From the NCBI RefSeq assembly GCF_003933735.1, contig NZ_RSED01000007.1, positions 186,001 to 250,000 on the forward strand: DNA of 64,000 nucleotides, given 5' to 3'. Positions 36,168-44,737 of the stretch are shown here, piece after piece. The position numbers and the translations under genes are program-made. The number at the start of each line of letters is the position of its first letter. Position 1 is the first letter of the stretch. This DNA is from Aquabacterium soli. Lineage in GTDB: Bacteria; Pseudomonadota; Gammaproteobacteria; Burkholderiales; Burkholderiaceae_C. The notes beneath the pieces are model-generated. The model saw only the letters and a list, made by a program, of their open reading frames with translations, did not search any database and was not told the DNA's origin.

Positions 36168-37613
36168 ATGACCTCCAAATTCAAGATCGCCGGCTGGGTA
36201 GCCGTGGGCGCCCTCGCAGGCGGCCTGACCACTCTTCAGTTCCAGGCCACGGCCCGCAATGCAGCGCCTCAGCTGCCCCTTGAAGAGCTGCAGCAGCTGG
36301 CCGCCGTCTTCGGCATGGTCAAGACCGACTATGTCGAGCAGGTCGACGAGAAGAAGCTCATCAGCGACGCCATCGGCGGCATGGTGGCGGGGCTCGATCC
36401 GCACTCGCAGTATTTCGACAAGACCACCTTCAAGGAATTCCGCGAAGGTACCACCGGCAAGTTCGTCGGCGTGGGCATCGAGATCGGCATGGACGACGGC
36501 CTGGTCAAGATCGTGTCGCCCATCGAAGGCTCGCCCGCCTTCCGCGCCGGCCTCAAGAGCGGCGACCTGATCACCAAGATTGACGAGACCTTCGTCAAGG
36601 GCCTGACCATGGACCAGGCCGTCAAGCGCATGCGCGGCGAGCCCAGCACCAAGGTCCTGCTCACCATTTTCCGCAAGAGCGAGAACCGCAGCTTCCCCGT
36701 GAGCATCACGCGTGAAGAGATCCGCGTGCAGAGCGTGCGCACCAAGCTGGTCGAGCCCGGTTACGCCTGGGTGCGCGTGAGCCAGTTCCAGGACCGCACG
36801 GTGGAGGATTTCGTCGCCAAGGTCACCAAGCTCTATGCTGAAGATCCGAAGCTCAAGGGCCTGGTGCTCGACCTGCGCAACGACCCGGGCGGCCTGCTCG
36901 AAGGTGCCGTGGCGATTTCTTCGGCCTTCCTGCCCAAGGACGTGGTGGTCGTGACCACCAACGGCCAGCTGCCTGAATCCAAGCAGAAGTTCCTGGCCCG
37001 CCCGGAAGACTATTCCCGCCGGCTGAGCAGCGATCCGTTGTCTCGCCTGCCCGCCGGCCTCAAGACCGTGCCCCTGGTGGTGCTGGTCAACGAAGGCTCG
37101 GCCTCGGCTTCTGAAATCGTCTCTGGCGCGCTGCAGGATCACAAGCGCGCCACGGTGATGGGCGCCCAGACCTTCGGCAAGGGTTCGGTGCAGACCGTGC
37201 GCCAGCTCACCGCCGACACGGCGCTGAAGATCACCACCGCACGCTACTACACCCCCAGCGGCCGCTCCATCCAGGCCAAGGGCATCGTGCCCGACCTGAT
37301 GGTCGACGAAACGCCCGATGGCAACCTGTTCGGCGCCCTGCGCATGCGCGAGGCCGATCTGGAGAAGCACATCGCCAGCGGCCAGGGTGCGGAAGTCAAG
37401 GACGCCGCCCGCGAGAAGGCGCGCGAAGAGGCCATCAAGAAGCTGGAAGAAGCGGCAGCCAAGAAGGACGAGAAGCCCAAGCCCCTGCCCGAGTTCGGCA
37501 GCGAGGAAGACTTCCAGCTGCAGCAGGCGCTCAACCGCCTCAAGGGCAAGCCCGTGCTGGTCTCCAAGACCATGACCGAGCGCCAGCCCGAAGACGCCAA
37601 AGCTGCCGAGTGA
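36168..37613 (+). CDS. C-terminal processing peptidase (S41 family, CtpA type)
   Basis: 481 residues. An N-terminal signal or anchor (KFKIAGWVAVGALAGGLTTL) is followed by a helical domain, a PDZ domain (about 85-170; GVGIEIGMDDGLVKIVSPIE) and the S41 catalytic domain. The nucleophile region is NEGSASASEIVSGALQD and the general-base lysine is in GKGSVQTVRQL. A Lys/Glu-rich C-terminal tail follows. It should process periplasmic or membrane proteins. The usual neighbours here are gpmA and a murein hydrolase; instead moeB follows by 15 bp. Confidence 0.93.
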   Translation: MTSKFKIAGWVAVGALAGGLTTLQFQATARNAAPQLPLEELQQLAAVFGMVKTDYVEQVDEKKLISDAIGGMVAGLDPHSQYFDKTTFKEFREGTTGKFVGVGIEIGMDDGLVKIVSPIEGSPAFRAGLKSGDLITKIDETFVKGLTMDQAVKRMRGEPSTKVLLTIFRKSENRSFPVSITREEIRVQSVRTKLVEPGYAWVRVSQFQDRTVEDFVAKVTKLYAEDPKLKGLVLDLRNDPGGLLEGAVAISSAFLPKDVVVVTTNGQLPESKQKFLARPEDYSRRLSSDPLSRLPAGLKTVPLVVLVNEGSASASEIVSGALQDHKRATVMGAQTFGKGSVQTVRQLTADTALKITTARYYTPSGRSIQAKGIVPDLMVDETPDGNLFGALRMREADLEKHIASGQGAEVKDAAREKAREEAIKKLEEAAAKKDEKPKPLPEFGSEEDFQLQQALNRLKGKPVLVSKTMTERQPEDAKAAE

Positions 37614-37628
37614 TCACCGTGGCGCCGC

Positions 37629-38396
37629 GTGGACGATAGCCAGCGCCTGCGCTACAGCCGGCACCTGCTGCTGGACGAGTGGTCTGAAGACGCCCAGGAG
37701 CGGCTGCTGGCCTCGCATGCCCTGGTGATCGGGGCGGGTGGGCTGGGTGCTCCGGCCCTGATGTACCTGGCCAGTGCGGGGGTGGGGCGCATCACCGTGG
37801 TCGACCACGACACCGTGGACCTGACCAACCTGCAGCGCCAGATCGCGCACACCACTGACCGCGTCGGCCTGCCCAAGGCAGATTCGGCACGCCAGGCCCT
37901 GGCGCAACTGAACCCCGGGGTGCAGGTGCACGCCCTGGCACAGGCGGCCGATGAGTCGCTGCTACGCACCTGGGTGCCGAAGGCCGATGTGGTGCTCGAT
38001 TGCACCGACCGATTCGACATCCGCCACCTGATCAACCGCGTGTGCCGAGAGTCCGGGGTGCCGCTGGTGTCGGCAGCGGCGCTGCGATTCGACGGCCAGA
38101 TCAGCGTGTATGACCCGCGCCAGCCGCAGTCGCCCTGTTATGCCTGCCTGTTCCCGCCCGATGCGCCGCCTGAAGAGGCGCGCTGCGCTTTGCTGGGCGT
38201 GTTCGCTCCGCTGGTGGGGATGATGGGTGTGGTGCAGGCCGGCGAAGCCATCAAGCTGTTGGCCGGGTTGGATGCCTCAGCCGGGCAGGTGCCCCTGACC
38301 GGGCGGTTGCTGATGGTCGATGGGCGCAGCTGGCAGGTCACGGCCTTGTCGGTGCGGCGTGACCCGGCCTGCCCGGTGTGCGCAGGGCGCCCCTGA
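37629..38396 (+). CDS. moeB: Molybdopterin-synthase adenylyltransferase / ThiF-family E1-like enzyme
   Basis: 255 residues, standard for MoeB. It has the nucleotide-binding GAGGLGAPALMYLASAGVG, the substrate loop VDLTNLQRQIAHTTDRVG with the conserved Arg, and zinc cysteines in YACLF (near residue 175) and CPVC (near the end). It adenylates the C-terminal glycine of MoaD or ThiS before sulfur transfer. Start is GTG at 37629, 15 bp after the protease gene. ThiF cannot be excluded by sequence; MoeB/HesA/ThiF overlap. Confidence 0.9.
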   Translation: MDDSQRLRYSRHLLLDEWSEDAQERLLASHALVIGAGGLGAPALMYLASAGVGRITVVDHDTVDLTNLQRQIAHTTDRVGLPKADSARQALAQLNPGVQVHALAQAADESLLRTWVPKADVVLDCTDRFDIRHLINRVCRESGVPLVSAAALRFDGQISVYDPRQPQSPCYACLFPPDAPPEEARCALLGVFAPLVGMMGVVQAGEAIKLLAGLDASAGQVPLTGRLLMVDGRSWQVTALSVRRDPACPVCAGRP

Positions 38397-38405
38397 AAGA
38401 ACAAC

Positions 38406-38432
38406 GCCCTGACCGGCAGGCGGGCAGGGCGC
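38406..38432. terminator. Stem-loop between convergent moeB and WecB/TagA gene
   Basis: CGCCCTG (38406-38412) pairs exactly with CAGGGCG (38426-38432) across a 13-nt loop in the 61-bp gap between two convergent genes. There is no U-run. Its role as a bidirectional terminator is inferred from position. Confidence 0.35.
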
Positions 38433-38457
38433 GTGGGGCGCGGCGATGGTGGCAGGT

Positions 38458-39258
38458 TTACTTGGCGCCGGCCACCCAGTTCATGGCCTGTTTGTAGACG
38501 AACACGGAGTTCGTCATGAGGTACCGCTTGAACAGGCGGCGCGGTTCGCTGGCCAGGCGGTACAGCCATTCCAGGCCATGGTTCTGCATCCACACCGGGG
38601 CACGGCGCAGCGTACCGGCATGGTAGTCGAACGCGGCGCCCACGCCGATCATCACGGCCGACACGCGGCCCTTGTGATCGGCCATCCAGGCCTCCTGCTT
38701 GGGACAGCCCAGACCGACGAACACCACGTTGGCGCCGGAATGGTTGATCGCATCCACATGGGCCTGGTCATGCTGCTCCATCGCCTCGCCGAAAGGCGGG
38801 GAGATCATGCCGGCGATGCGCAGGGTGGGGAAGCTCTTGCGGACAGCGGTTTCCAGCTTGTCCAGCGTGTGCTGCGTGCTGCCGTAGAAGAACACGGACT
38901 GGCCGAGTTCTTCAGCGACCTTCATGTAACGCCACATCAGGTCAGGGCCGTTGATGCGCTGCTGCTCTTCGAAGCCCGAGTTGCTGAGAACCCAGGCCAC
39001 GGGGGCGCCATCTGGCAGGGCCATGTCGGCACCGGCCAGCACATCGTGGAACGACGCGTCGCTGTCGGCGGTGACCACCGAGTGAACGTTGCACAGGCAG
39101 ACGTATCGAGATTCACGTTGGCGGGCCCAGGTGGCCAGGCGCGCCAGCGCCTGATCCCAGTCGATCGCGTCGATGAACGTCGACAGCACGGTGGCGCCGG
39201 AACGCCGGGTGCGCTGTTTCAACGTCTGCAGGTAGATGCTGTAGTTGGAGGGTTTCAT
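38458..39258 (-). CDS. WecB/TagA/CpsF-family glycosyltransferase
   Basis: 266 residues. Signatures: VCLCNVHSVVTADSD, ADMALPDGAPVAWVL, RINGPDLMW, VFFYGSTQHTL and VFVGLGCPKQEAWM, plus a C-terminal region rich in Arg and aromatic residues for membrane association. Members transfer N-acetylmannosamine or a related sugar to lipid-linked precursor. It is not adjacent to the polysaccharide cluster (14 kb away) but may complete that pathway. The upstream 249-bp gap contains nothing I can call except a GC-rich imperfect stem around 39430-39447. Confidence 0.92.
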   Translation of the reverse strand: MKPSNYSIYLQTLKQRTRRSGATVLSTFIDAIDWDQALARLATWARQRESRYVCLCNVHSVVTADSDASFHDVLAGADMALPDGAPVAWVLSNSGFEEQQRINGPDLMWRYMKVAEELGQSVFFYGSTQHTLDKLETAVRKSFPTLRIAGMISPPFGEAMEQHDQAHVDAINHSGANVVFVGLGCPKQEAWMADHKGRVSAVMIGVGAAFDYHAGTLRRAPVWMQNHGLEWLYRLASEPRRLFKRYLMTNSVFVYKQAMNWVAGAK

Positions 39259-39507
39259 GGTGTATGTCTTGCTCTCACCATCCTTTGGTCACAACTCTAC
39301 CGTAGGAGACCTGTTCTCCGCTCAGGGCAAACCTAGGGGCGTTGCATGCGGAGTGTGCGAATTGACGTGTTTTGTGCGGGTTTGTCCTTGAAAAAATGGC
39401 TAAAAGTGCGTTTTTAACGGATCAGGGCGCCCCCTTGTTTCGGGGGGAAGCCGGCCAGAGAGGCGTCAAGCCGTGTAAGGGAATGTTGCACCAGGCCCCT
39501 TTGAGGG

Positions 39508-40107
39508 TCATGGCGCTCCGCTGCGCGCCATGTACGCGCTCATCATCTCCGTCAGTTCTTCCACCAGTCGATCGATGCCGAATGGCGGGTGAGGCAGGCT
39601 GAGGTACTGCATCACCGTGTACACGGTGCTGTTGTAGGCGATGAAGACGCTGACCTGCAGGTCCCGGGGGCGGTATTCGTCATGGTGGTGCAGCATGTAC
39701 TGCCGCGCCACCTCCATGAGCTGCTGCTCGGCCGCCTGGACGGCTTGGGCCGTGCGCAGTTCATGCCAGTGGCGCGCCACCGCCCGATAGCCCAGGTTCT
39801 CCGACACCAGGGCCACGATCTCCGTCAGGCAGGTCTTGTAGAAGGTGGGGTAGTCCAGCGCCAGCCGCTGTGGCAGGTTGCGGGTGACCACCAGGGCGAC
39901 ATCCGTGGACATCTGGGACACCAGGGCGGCCAGCAGCTCGTCCTTGTTCTTGAAGTACTGGTAGAGGGAGCCCACGCTGACGCCGGCCTCTTCGGCCACG
40001 TCGCGTGTGGTCAGGTGCAGGCCTCGGCGGTCAAACACGCGCGCGGTGGCTTCGATCAAGTTCTTGACCAGGAATTGGGAGCGCTGCTGCTGCGGGGGCT
40101 TGCGCAT
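39508..40107 (-). CDS. TetR/AcrR-family transcriptional repressor
   Basis: 199 residues. The N-terminal helix-turn-helix domain reads LIEATARVFDRRGLHLTTRD then VAEEAGVSVGSLYQYFKNKD, the TetR signature. The larger C-terminal ligand-binding domain has no specific motif. It is divergent from the MpaB-family gene, so it probably controls that gene and itself. The ATG at 40107 was chosen so that a short basic tail (MRKPPQQQRSQF) precedes the first helix; the alternative ATG at 40158 would lie in the presumed operator. Confidence 0.9.
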   Translation of the reverse strand: MRKPPQQQRSQFLVKNLIEATARVFDRRGLHLTTRDVAEEAGVSVGSLYQYFKNKDELLAALVSQMSTDVALVVTRNLPQRLALDYPTFYKTCLTEIVALVSENLGYRAVARHWHELRTAQAVQAAEQQLMEVARQYMLHHHDEYRPRDLQVSVFIAYNSTVYTVMQYLSLPHPPFGIDRLVEELTEMMSAYMARSGAP

Positions 40108-40135
40108 AGGGGGAGCACGTCGGTTTGCGAATTGA

Positions 40136-40155
40136 ATGCGAACATTTGTTTGCAT
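40136..40155. promoter_or_regulatory. Candidate operator of the TetR-family repressor
   Basis: ATGCGAACATTTGTTTGCAT is a near-perfect 20-bp dyad (7 of 8 pairs in the arms). It lies between the divergent TetR and MpaB-family starts, 38 bp before the latter. A third half-site-like GTTTGCG lies at 40123-40129. Size and position fit a TetR-family operator. Confidence 0.6.
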
Positions 40156-40193
40156 CATAGTGAAGGGGCTGATCACAGACAAGGAGACCCCCC

Positions 40194-41141
40194 ATGCTGA
40201 CCGCGCAAGCCCCCGCATCCGCCGACATCCCGTCAGACCCGACGCACTTCAACGTCTCCGACGAGGAGAAGACCAACGTGGCTGATGTGCGCAGGCTCGG
40301 CCCTGATTCGCTGATCTGGGACCGCCTGGGCGATCTCAGGGGCCTGTTGACGGTCTTTCGCATCGGCCTGCTGCAGAACATGCATCCGGCCGTGAGCCGC
40401 GCCCTTGAGGATCATTCGGGCGAGGTCTTTCTGAAGAATCCATGGAACCGGCTGTTGCGTTCGCTGCCACCCATCATGGGTGTGATCTATGCGCCCGATC
40501 CAGGTGCCATCGGGCGCAAGGTGCATGACTACCACGTGGACATCAAGGGGACGCTCCAGTCGGGGCAGGCATATCACGCACTCAGTCCTGATCTGTTTTT
40601 TTGGACACACGCCACCTTCGTCGAGGGCGTCATCGCCATGAGTGAGCGCTTCGGCACCCCCTTGACGGAATGCGAACAGGTGCTGCTGTATGACGAGTCC
40701 ATCGAGTGGTATCGCCGCTATGGACTGTCGATGCGCCCTGTGCCACCGGACTACGCCAGCTTCAAACGTTATTGGGCCGACATGCTTGACACCCTGCAAC
40801 CCACGCTCATCACGGATCATGCGCTGAAACTGCGCCGCACGCCCAGGCCCTTCGATTCGATCCCCAAGCCGGTGTGGTGGCTGATCGATCCCTTCGTCAA
40901 CCGGTTTTCCCAGTGGCTGGCCCGGGGCACCTTGCCCTTGCAGGCGCGCTCGAAGCTGGGCCTGGACTGGTCGGCGCTGGACGAGCGCCTGCTGCGCATG
41001 TTCTGCGCGCTGGTGCGCGTGACGTTCCGCATGATCCCCAAGGAGCGGCGCTACCTGCCGATGGTGAGGGCCTGGCGTGCGCAGAGGGCCGCAGCCACCC
41101 CGTGGTCCCCACGTGAGCCGGAACATCACGCGGCCCAGTGA
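40194..41141 (+). CDS. Oxygenase MpaB-family (DUF2236) protein
   Basis: 315 residues. Features of DUF2236: RIGLLQNMHPAVSRALEDHS near residue 55, DYHVDIKGTLQSGQAYHALS, the signature FFWTHATFVEGVIAMSERFG and ESIEWYRRYGLSMRPVPPDY. The family includes heme proteins such as latex-clearing protein and MpaB. The reaction here is unknown. It is divergent from a TetR repressor with an operator-like dyad between, suggesting induction by a small molecule. Start ATG at 40194. Confidence 0.85.
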   Translation: MLTAQAPASADIPSDPTHFNVSDEEKTNVADVRRLGPDSLIWDRLGDLRGLLTVFRIGLLQNMHPAVSRALEDHSGEVFLKNPWNRLLRSLPPIMGVIYAPDPGAIGRKVHDYHVDIKGTLQSGQAYHALSPDLFFWTHATFVEGVIAMSERFGTPLTECEQVLLYDESIEWYRRYGLSMRPVPPDYASFKRYWADMLDTLQPTLITDHALKLRRTPRPFDSIPKPVWWLIDPFVNRFSQWLARGTLPLQARSKLGLDWSALDERLLRMFCALVRVTFRMIPKERRYLPMVRAWRAQRAAATPWSPREPEHHAAQ

Positions 41142-41366
41142 CAAGCCGAGGTATCGGCTCTGCCCTTTGTACCTACATACATAGAGAGAGGAGAAGCTCG
41201 CCCTGTCGAAGGTCGCGGTGCCATCACGAACGCCATAGAGTCCTGGCAATTGCCACTGCAGCCAGCTTCATGGGTCAACCAGCGCCACTCTTTGCCCTGG
41301 ACAATTGCGTCCTGACCTGTTCAAGCGCTTGCGCCGCCGCGCCGGCAGCGCAGTACTGAGAGTTGT

Positions 41367-42722
41367 ATGCGCCATGTCTGGGCCTTCGCTGTCCGTTGTA
41401 CTCGTGGCTGGGCCGCCGTGGCAGTGCCCTGCATCTTGGCCTCGCTGTCTGCGTGCTCAGCCCAGCACTACGTTCTGAACCAGCCGCTTAAGGAGCACCC
41501 TGGGCCGGCAGGCTACTCAATCCGGAACTTGGAGCGAGGCGGAAACACGGACAGCCTCAACATCGTGCTTGCACTGTCCGGTGGTGGCTTTCGTGCAGCA
41601 GCGCTCTCCTTTGCCGTCATGGAGGTTCTCCATGAGACGGAGATAACGTGGGATGGTCATCGCACGACGCTGCTTGATGAAGTCGACTTCATATCCGGAG
41701 TGTCCGGCGGCGCCTTGCCTGCAGCCTACTATGGGCTCCACAGGGATGCGTTCTTTACACGCTTTCCCGCTGAAGTGCTTTTCAAAGACCTGCAGGGTCA
41801 CCTGGTGAGCCGGGCCATCTCGCCTGCAGGGCTCTGGCGCCAGACCTCGCCAAGATATGGCCGTGGCGATCTGTTGCAGGAGGTCCTGGACGAGGAGGTC
41901 TTCCACGGGGCGACATTTGCAGAGCTGTCCAGGCGCCGACCAATGGTCTACGTCAATGCAACAGACATGCGCCACGGGGCCAGGTTCGAGTTCAGCCAAG
42001 ATCAGTTCGACTACCTCTGCTCTGACCTGTCTTCGGTCCCACTGGCGCGTGCCGTGGCCGCTTCCATGGCTGTTCCGGTTGTCTTCAGTCCGATCACCTT
42101 GTGGAACTACACCGACACTTGTACCGTCAACCTGGACCTCTACAAGTTTGATTCGGACATCGGCAAGGCCAGGTACATCCATCTGGTCGATGGTGGACTC
42201 GCGGACAACATTGGTGTGCGAATGCCTTTGGAGATCATCTTGTCACGCGGAGGCATCATCGAGGCGACCAAGCAGGCTGGCTTCCGCGGCGTCCGCAAGC
42301 GTGTGTTCATCCTCGTCAACGCACAGTTGCAACCTGACTTTGAAGAGGACAGCTCACCTGACACGCCTGGCCTCGTGCGTCAGCTCAGGGCTGCAATAGA
42401 TGTCCCGATCGACAGATACTCTTCAGACAGTGTGAGCCTGCTGCGCAGTGCTGTCGGACGGTGGAAGGCTCAAATCGCCGATGCTTCTGATGAACGCCTG
42501 GGCGACTACATATCCCGTGGTACGGAGTTCCATGTCATTGAGGTTTCGCTCAGAGACCTTCCACGCGAGTTCCGCGATTTGAAGTCGATGGCGACCTCGC
42601 TGCGGCTGACCGAAGCAGAGCTGGAGCGGATGAGAGCCTTCGTTCGGGCCTCGCTCTCGAAGAACCCAGAGTGGCAAAAGCTCCATGGTGAGCTGCACGC
42701 GCACCTTGTCCCTTTGCAGTAG
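41367..42722 (+). CDS. Patatin-like phospholipase lipoprotein
   Basis: 451 residues. A signal peptide with a lipobox-like end (ILASLSAC) suggests a lipoprotein. The patatin domain has the oxyanion loop LALSGGGFRAAALS, the nucleophile elbow ISGVSGGALP and the catalytic aspartate in VDGGLADNIG. These enzymes cleave fatty acids from phospholipids or other acyl lipids with a Ser-Asp dyad. Codon use is less GC-rich than in the core genes (a sampled 60-base line at 41521 is 60% G+C). The 225-bp gap upstream shows no gene or clear signal. Starts the accessory-looking stretch. Confidence 0.88.
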   Translation: MRHVWAFAVRCTRGWAAVAVPCILASLSACSAQHYVLNQPLKEHPGPAGYSIRNLERGGNTDSLNIVLALSGGGFRAAALSFAVMEVLHETEITWDGHRTTLLDEVDFISGVSGGALPAAYYGLHRDAFFTRFPAEVLFKDLQGHLVSRAISPAGLWRQTSPRYGRGDLLQEVLDEEVFHGATFAELSRRRPMVYVNATDMRHGARFEFSQDQFDYLCSDLSSVPLARAVAASMAVPVVFSPITLWNYTDTCTVNLDLYKFDSDIGKARYIHLVDGGLADNIGVRMPLEIILSRGGIIEATKQAGFRGVRKRVFILVNAQLQPDFEEDSSPDTPGLVRQLRAAIDVPIDRYSSDSVSLLRSAVGRWKAQIADASDERLGDYISRGTEFHVIEVSLRDLPREFRDLKSMATSLRLTEAELERMRAFVRASLSKNPEWQKLHGELHAHLVPLQ

Positions 42723-42863
42723 GAATCATTCTCGATGGTGTAGAGTGAGGTCTACCGTGAAGCGGGCCACCTGCACACTGCTGCCACGCGAGCTTGCGTG
42801 GCCAACAGTCAGGCGCAGGCAGGCCGTTTCTGGTCGCTGTTGAAACTGATCTAGCCATTTCCC

Positions 42864-43511
42864 ATGAGTGCTTTGCCCCGGCCATGCGTCCATCTGGTCG
42901 AGGACGACCCTTCCCTGAGGCAAGCCATCTCTGCGTTGCTTCGCTCCTTGAACCACGACGTCGCGACCTACGGCTCAGCAGAGGAGTTTCTGGCGGCGGC
43001 CCCCAACCTGGGATTGGGCTGCGTTCTGCTGGACGTCCATTTGCCCGGCGACAGCGGCGTCGTCCTGCAGCGCGCGCTCAACCAGATGGGCTTCAATATG
43101 CCCATCGTCTTTCTGACCGGCCATGGAACGATTCCACTGACGGTGCAGGTGATGAAGGCCGGTGCGGCCAATCTTCTTCCCAAACCGTTCAGTGACCAGG
43201 AACTGCTCAACGCCGTCGAGAGTGCCATTGCGGTCGACCGCGATGGCTGGAATGCGCGCGCGGCCGCGCTGTCCCTCCGTCAGCGCTACGAATCGCTGTC
43301 TCCTCGGCAGAGAGAAGTGTTCGTTCTCGTGGTCGCCGGCCGTTTGAACAAAGTGATTGCGGCAGAGCTGAACATCACCGAGATCACCGTCAAGGTTCAT
43401 CGGCGGCACATCATGGAAAAGTTCGAGGTTCGGACCGTCGCCGACTTGGTGCGCTCCGCAGAAAAGCTGGGTATCGAAATCCCCGGGCAGGCAGCCTATA
43501 CCAAGGTGTAA
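42864..43511 (+). CDS. FixJ-family response regulator
   Basis: 215 residues. The receiver (8-122) has HLVEDDPSLRQ, phospho-acceptor VLLDVHLPGDSG, VFLTGHGT and LLPKPFSD, all intact. The C-terminal LuxR-type helix-turn-helix is LSPRQREVFVLVVAGRLNKV then IAAELNITEITVKVHRRHIM. It should activate transcription when phosphorylated. No kinase is adjacent; candidates are the two kinases at 48354 and 53396. 141 bp after the patatin gene and 34 bp before a degenerate receiver gene. Confidence 0.92.
   Translation: MSALPRPCVHLVEDDPSLRQAISALLRSLNHDVATYGSAEEFLAAAPNLGLGCVLLDVHLPGDSGVVLQRALNQMGFNMPIVFLTGHGTIPLTVQVMKAGAANLLPKPFSDQELLNAVESAIAVDRDGWNARAAALSLRQRYESLSPRQREVFVLVVAGRLNKVIAAELNITEITVKVHRRHIMEKFEVRTVADLVRSAEKLGIEIPGQAAYTKV
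43495..43506 (+). promoter_or_regulatory. Copy 1 of recurrent 12-mer CCTATACCAAGG
   Basis: The 12-mer sits at the very end of the FixJ-type gene, 40 bp before the start of the receiver gene at 43546. An identical copy occurs at 44761-44772 (opposite strand) and a one-mismatch copy at 55491-55502. Candidate binding site; not proven. Confidence 0.35.
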
Positions 43512-43545
43512 TGGCGCCACGGCGCGCACACCTTATGCTTGTCGG

Positions 43546-43950
43546 ATGCAGAAAAATGGGGCCGCTAAGAACGGCGCCGGGAACGGCAAGCTGACATTTT
43601 GTGTGGTCGAGAGCGACGCCGCTGTGCGCGCGGCGCTGAGTGCGCCACTGCACGCCATGGGCGTTGATGCCCACGGATTCGTGGATGCAGCAGAGTTCCT
43701 GCTCTCCGGCCATTCGCATACGTGCCAAGGGCTCATCGCCGAGTGGTCCATGCGCGGAATGACCGGCCAAGAGTTCCTTCGAGCTCTCGGTGCTGCGGCA
43801 CGCCCCTTTGTCACGATATTCACGGTCAAGGGCGATGAAGAGGTTGCTGCCGTGGCGGCGCTTCCCGGTGTGACCGCAGTGCTGAAGAAGCCCATTGCCC
43901 AGCAAGAGCTGCTGCAGGTTGTGCGCATCGCACTGACGCGCTCTACGTAG
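43546..43950 (+). CDS. Stand-alone degenerate receiver protein (Glu at phosphorylation site)
   Basis: 134 residues: a short basic tail then one receiver domain and nothing else. The acidic pocket reads CVVESDAAVR, where the usual DD is ESD. The phospho-acceptor region is LIAEWSMRGMTG, with Glu in place of the invariant Asp. The Thr (FVTIFTVKG) and Lys (VLKKPI) are kept. Glu can mimic phosphorylated Asp, so this may be a constitutively active or regulatory decoy receiver (inference). It follows the FixJ-type gene by 34 bp and converges with the NarL-type gene. Confidence 0.82.
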   Translation: MQKNGAAKNGAGNGKLTFCVVESDAAVRAALSAPLHAMGVDAHGFVDAAEFLLSGHSHTCQGLIAEWSMRGMTGQEFLRALGAAARPFVTIFTVKGDEEVAAVAALPGVTAVLKKPIAQQELLQVVRIALTRST

Positions 43951-43975
43951 ACGAGTCGACGGGTTCCAGACGCCG

Positions 43976-44737
43976 CTAGGCCGTGTGGACTTGTGCTGCC
44001 AGGCTTCGGCTGAGGTGGGCAGGGCGGCCTCCCTGGCCCTGACCCGCCGCGGGAAAGCCCATCGGCTCGGAGACAATGCCCCGGCGCATCGCAACGTTGG
44101 CAGCCTCGGTGCGGCCGCGCACGCCCAGCTTGCCCAAGATGGCTTTCACATGACACTTGATGGTGCCTTCGGTCACGCCGAGCTGGTTGGCGATCATCTT
44201 GTTGCTTCGTCCCATGGCGACCAGGGTCAGGACTTCAACCTCGCGCTGAGTGAGGGGTTGGTAGCCGAACTGGCTTGCCACCAACTCGGCGGCGGACGCG
44301 GTCAGGAATCGTTGGCCTCGACCTGCGGCAATGACCGCATCGACCACCTCCTGCAACTGGCAGCCGAGAAGGAGATACCCCAGGACGCCTCGCGACAGGG
44401 CAAGCTGGACATCGGCCTCCTTGTCTCTTGGGGTCACGATGACCACACGGGGGCTGACGCGATTCCCCCACGCCTTCTCGACGAGCGTCAATCCAGTGTC
44501 GAAATCGCAGACGAAGACAGCGCCAGTGCCGTGCCCCCCGGATGGAGGTGCATTCTGGAATGGATCTATCCGGTTCACATGGAATCGATCAGTGCTGCGC
44601 AGCGCAGACGCGACCCCAAGAGAAATCAGTGGGTCGCAATGGCAGATGAAGACGTCACTTAGGTGTTCGTCGGCAATGCTTGTGGCATCAGGCACGATGG
44701 TCCCCCGGTTGAGAGCAGATGCCTTGACCATAGTCAT
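43976..44737 (-). CDS. NarL/LuxR-family regulator with atypical receiver
   Basis: 253 residues. The C-terminal helix-turn-helix is clear: LTQREVEVLTLVAMGRSNKM then IANQLGVTEGTIKCHVKAIL. The N-terminal receiver is degenerate: one acidic residue in FICHCDPLISL, the acceptor-like Asp in VFVCDFDTG kept, Thr in VIVTPRD kept, but the conserved Lys replaced (GYLLLGC where GYLLKD is usual). Phosphorylation is therefore doubtful. The C-terminal tail is Gly/Ala-rich. A CCTATACCAAGG site lies 24 bp upstream of the ATG. Divergent from the TehA-type gene. Confidence 0.87.
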   Translation of the reverse strand: MTMVKASALNRGTIVPDATSIADEHLSDVFICHCDPLISLGVASALRSTDRFHVNRIDPFQNAPPSGGHGTGAVFVCDFDTGLTLVEKAWGNRVSPRVVIVTPRDKEADVQLALSRGVLGYLLLGCQLQEVVDAVIAAGRGQRFLTASAAELVASQFGYQPLTQREVEVLTLVAMGRSNKMIANQLGVTEGTIKCHVKAILGKLGVRGRTEAANVAMRRGIVSEPMGFPAAGQGQGGRPAHLSRSLAAQVHTA

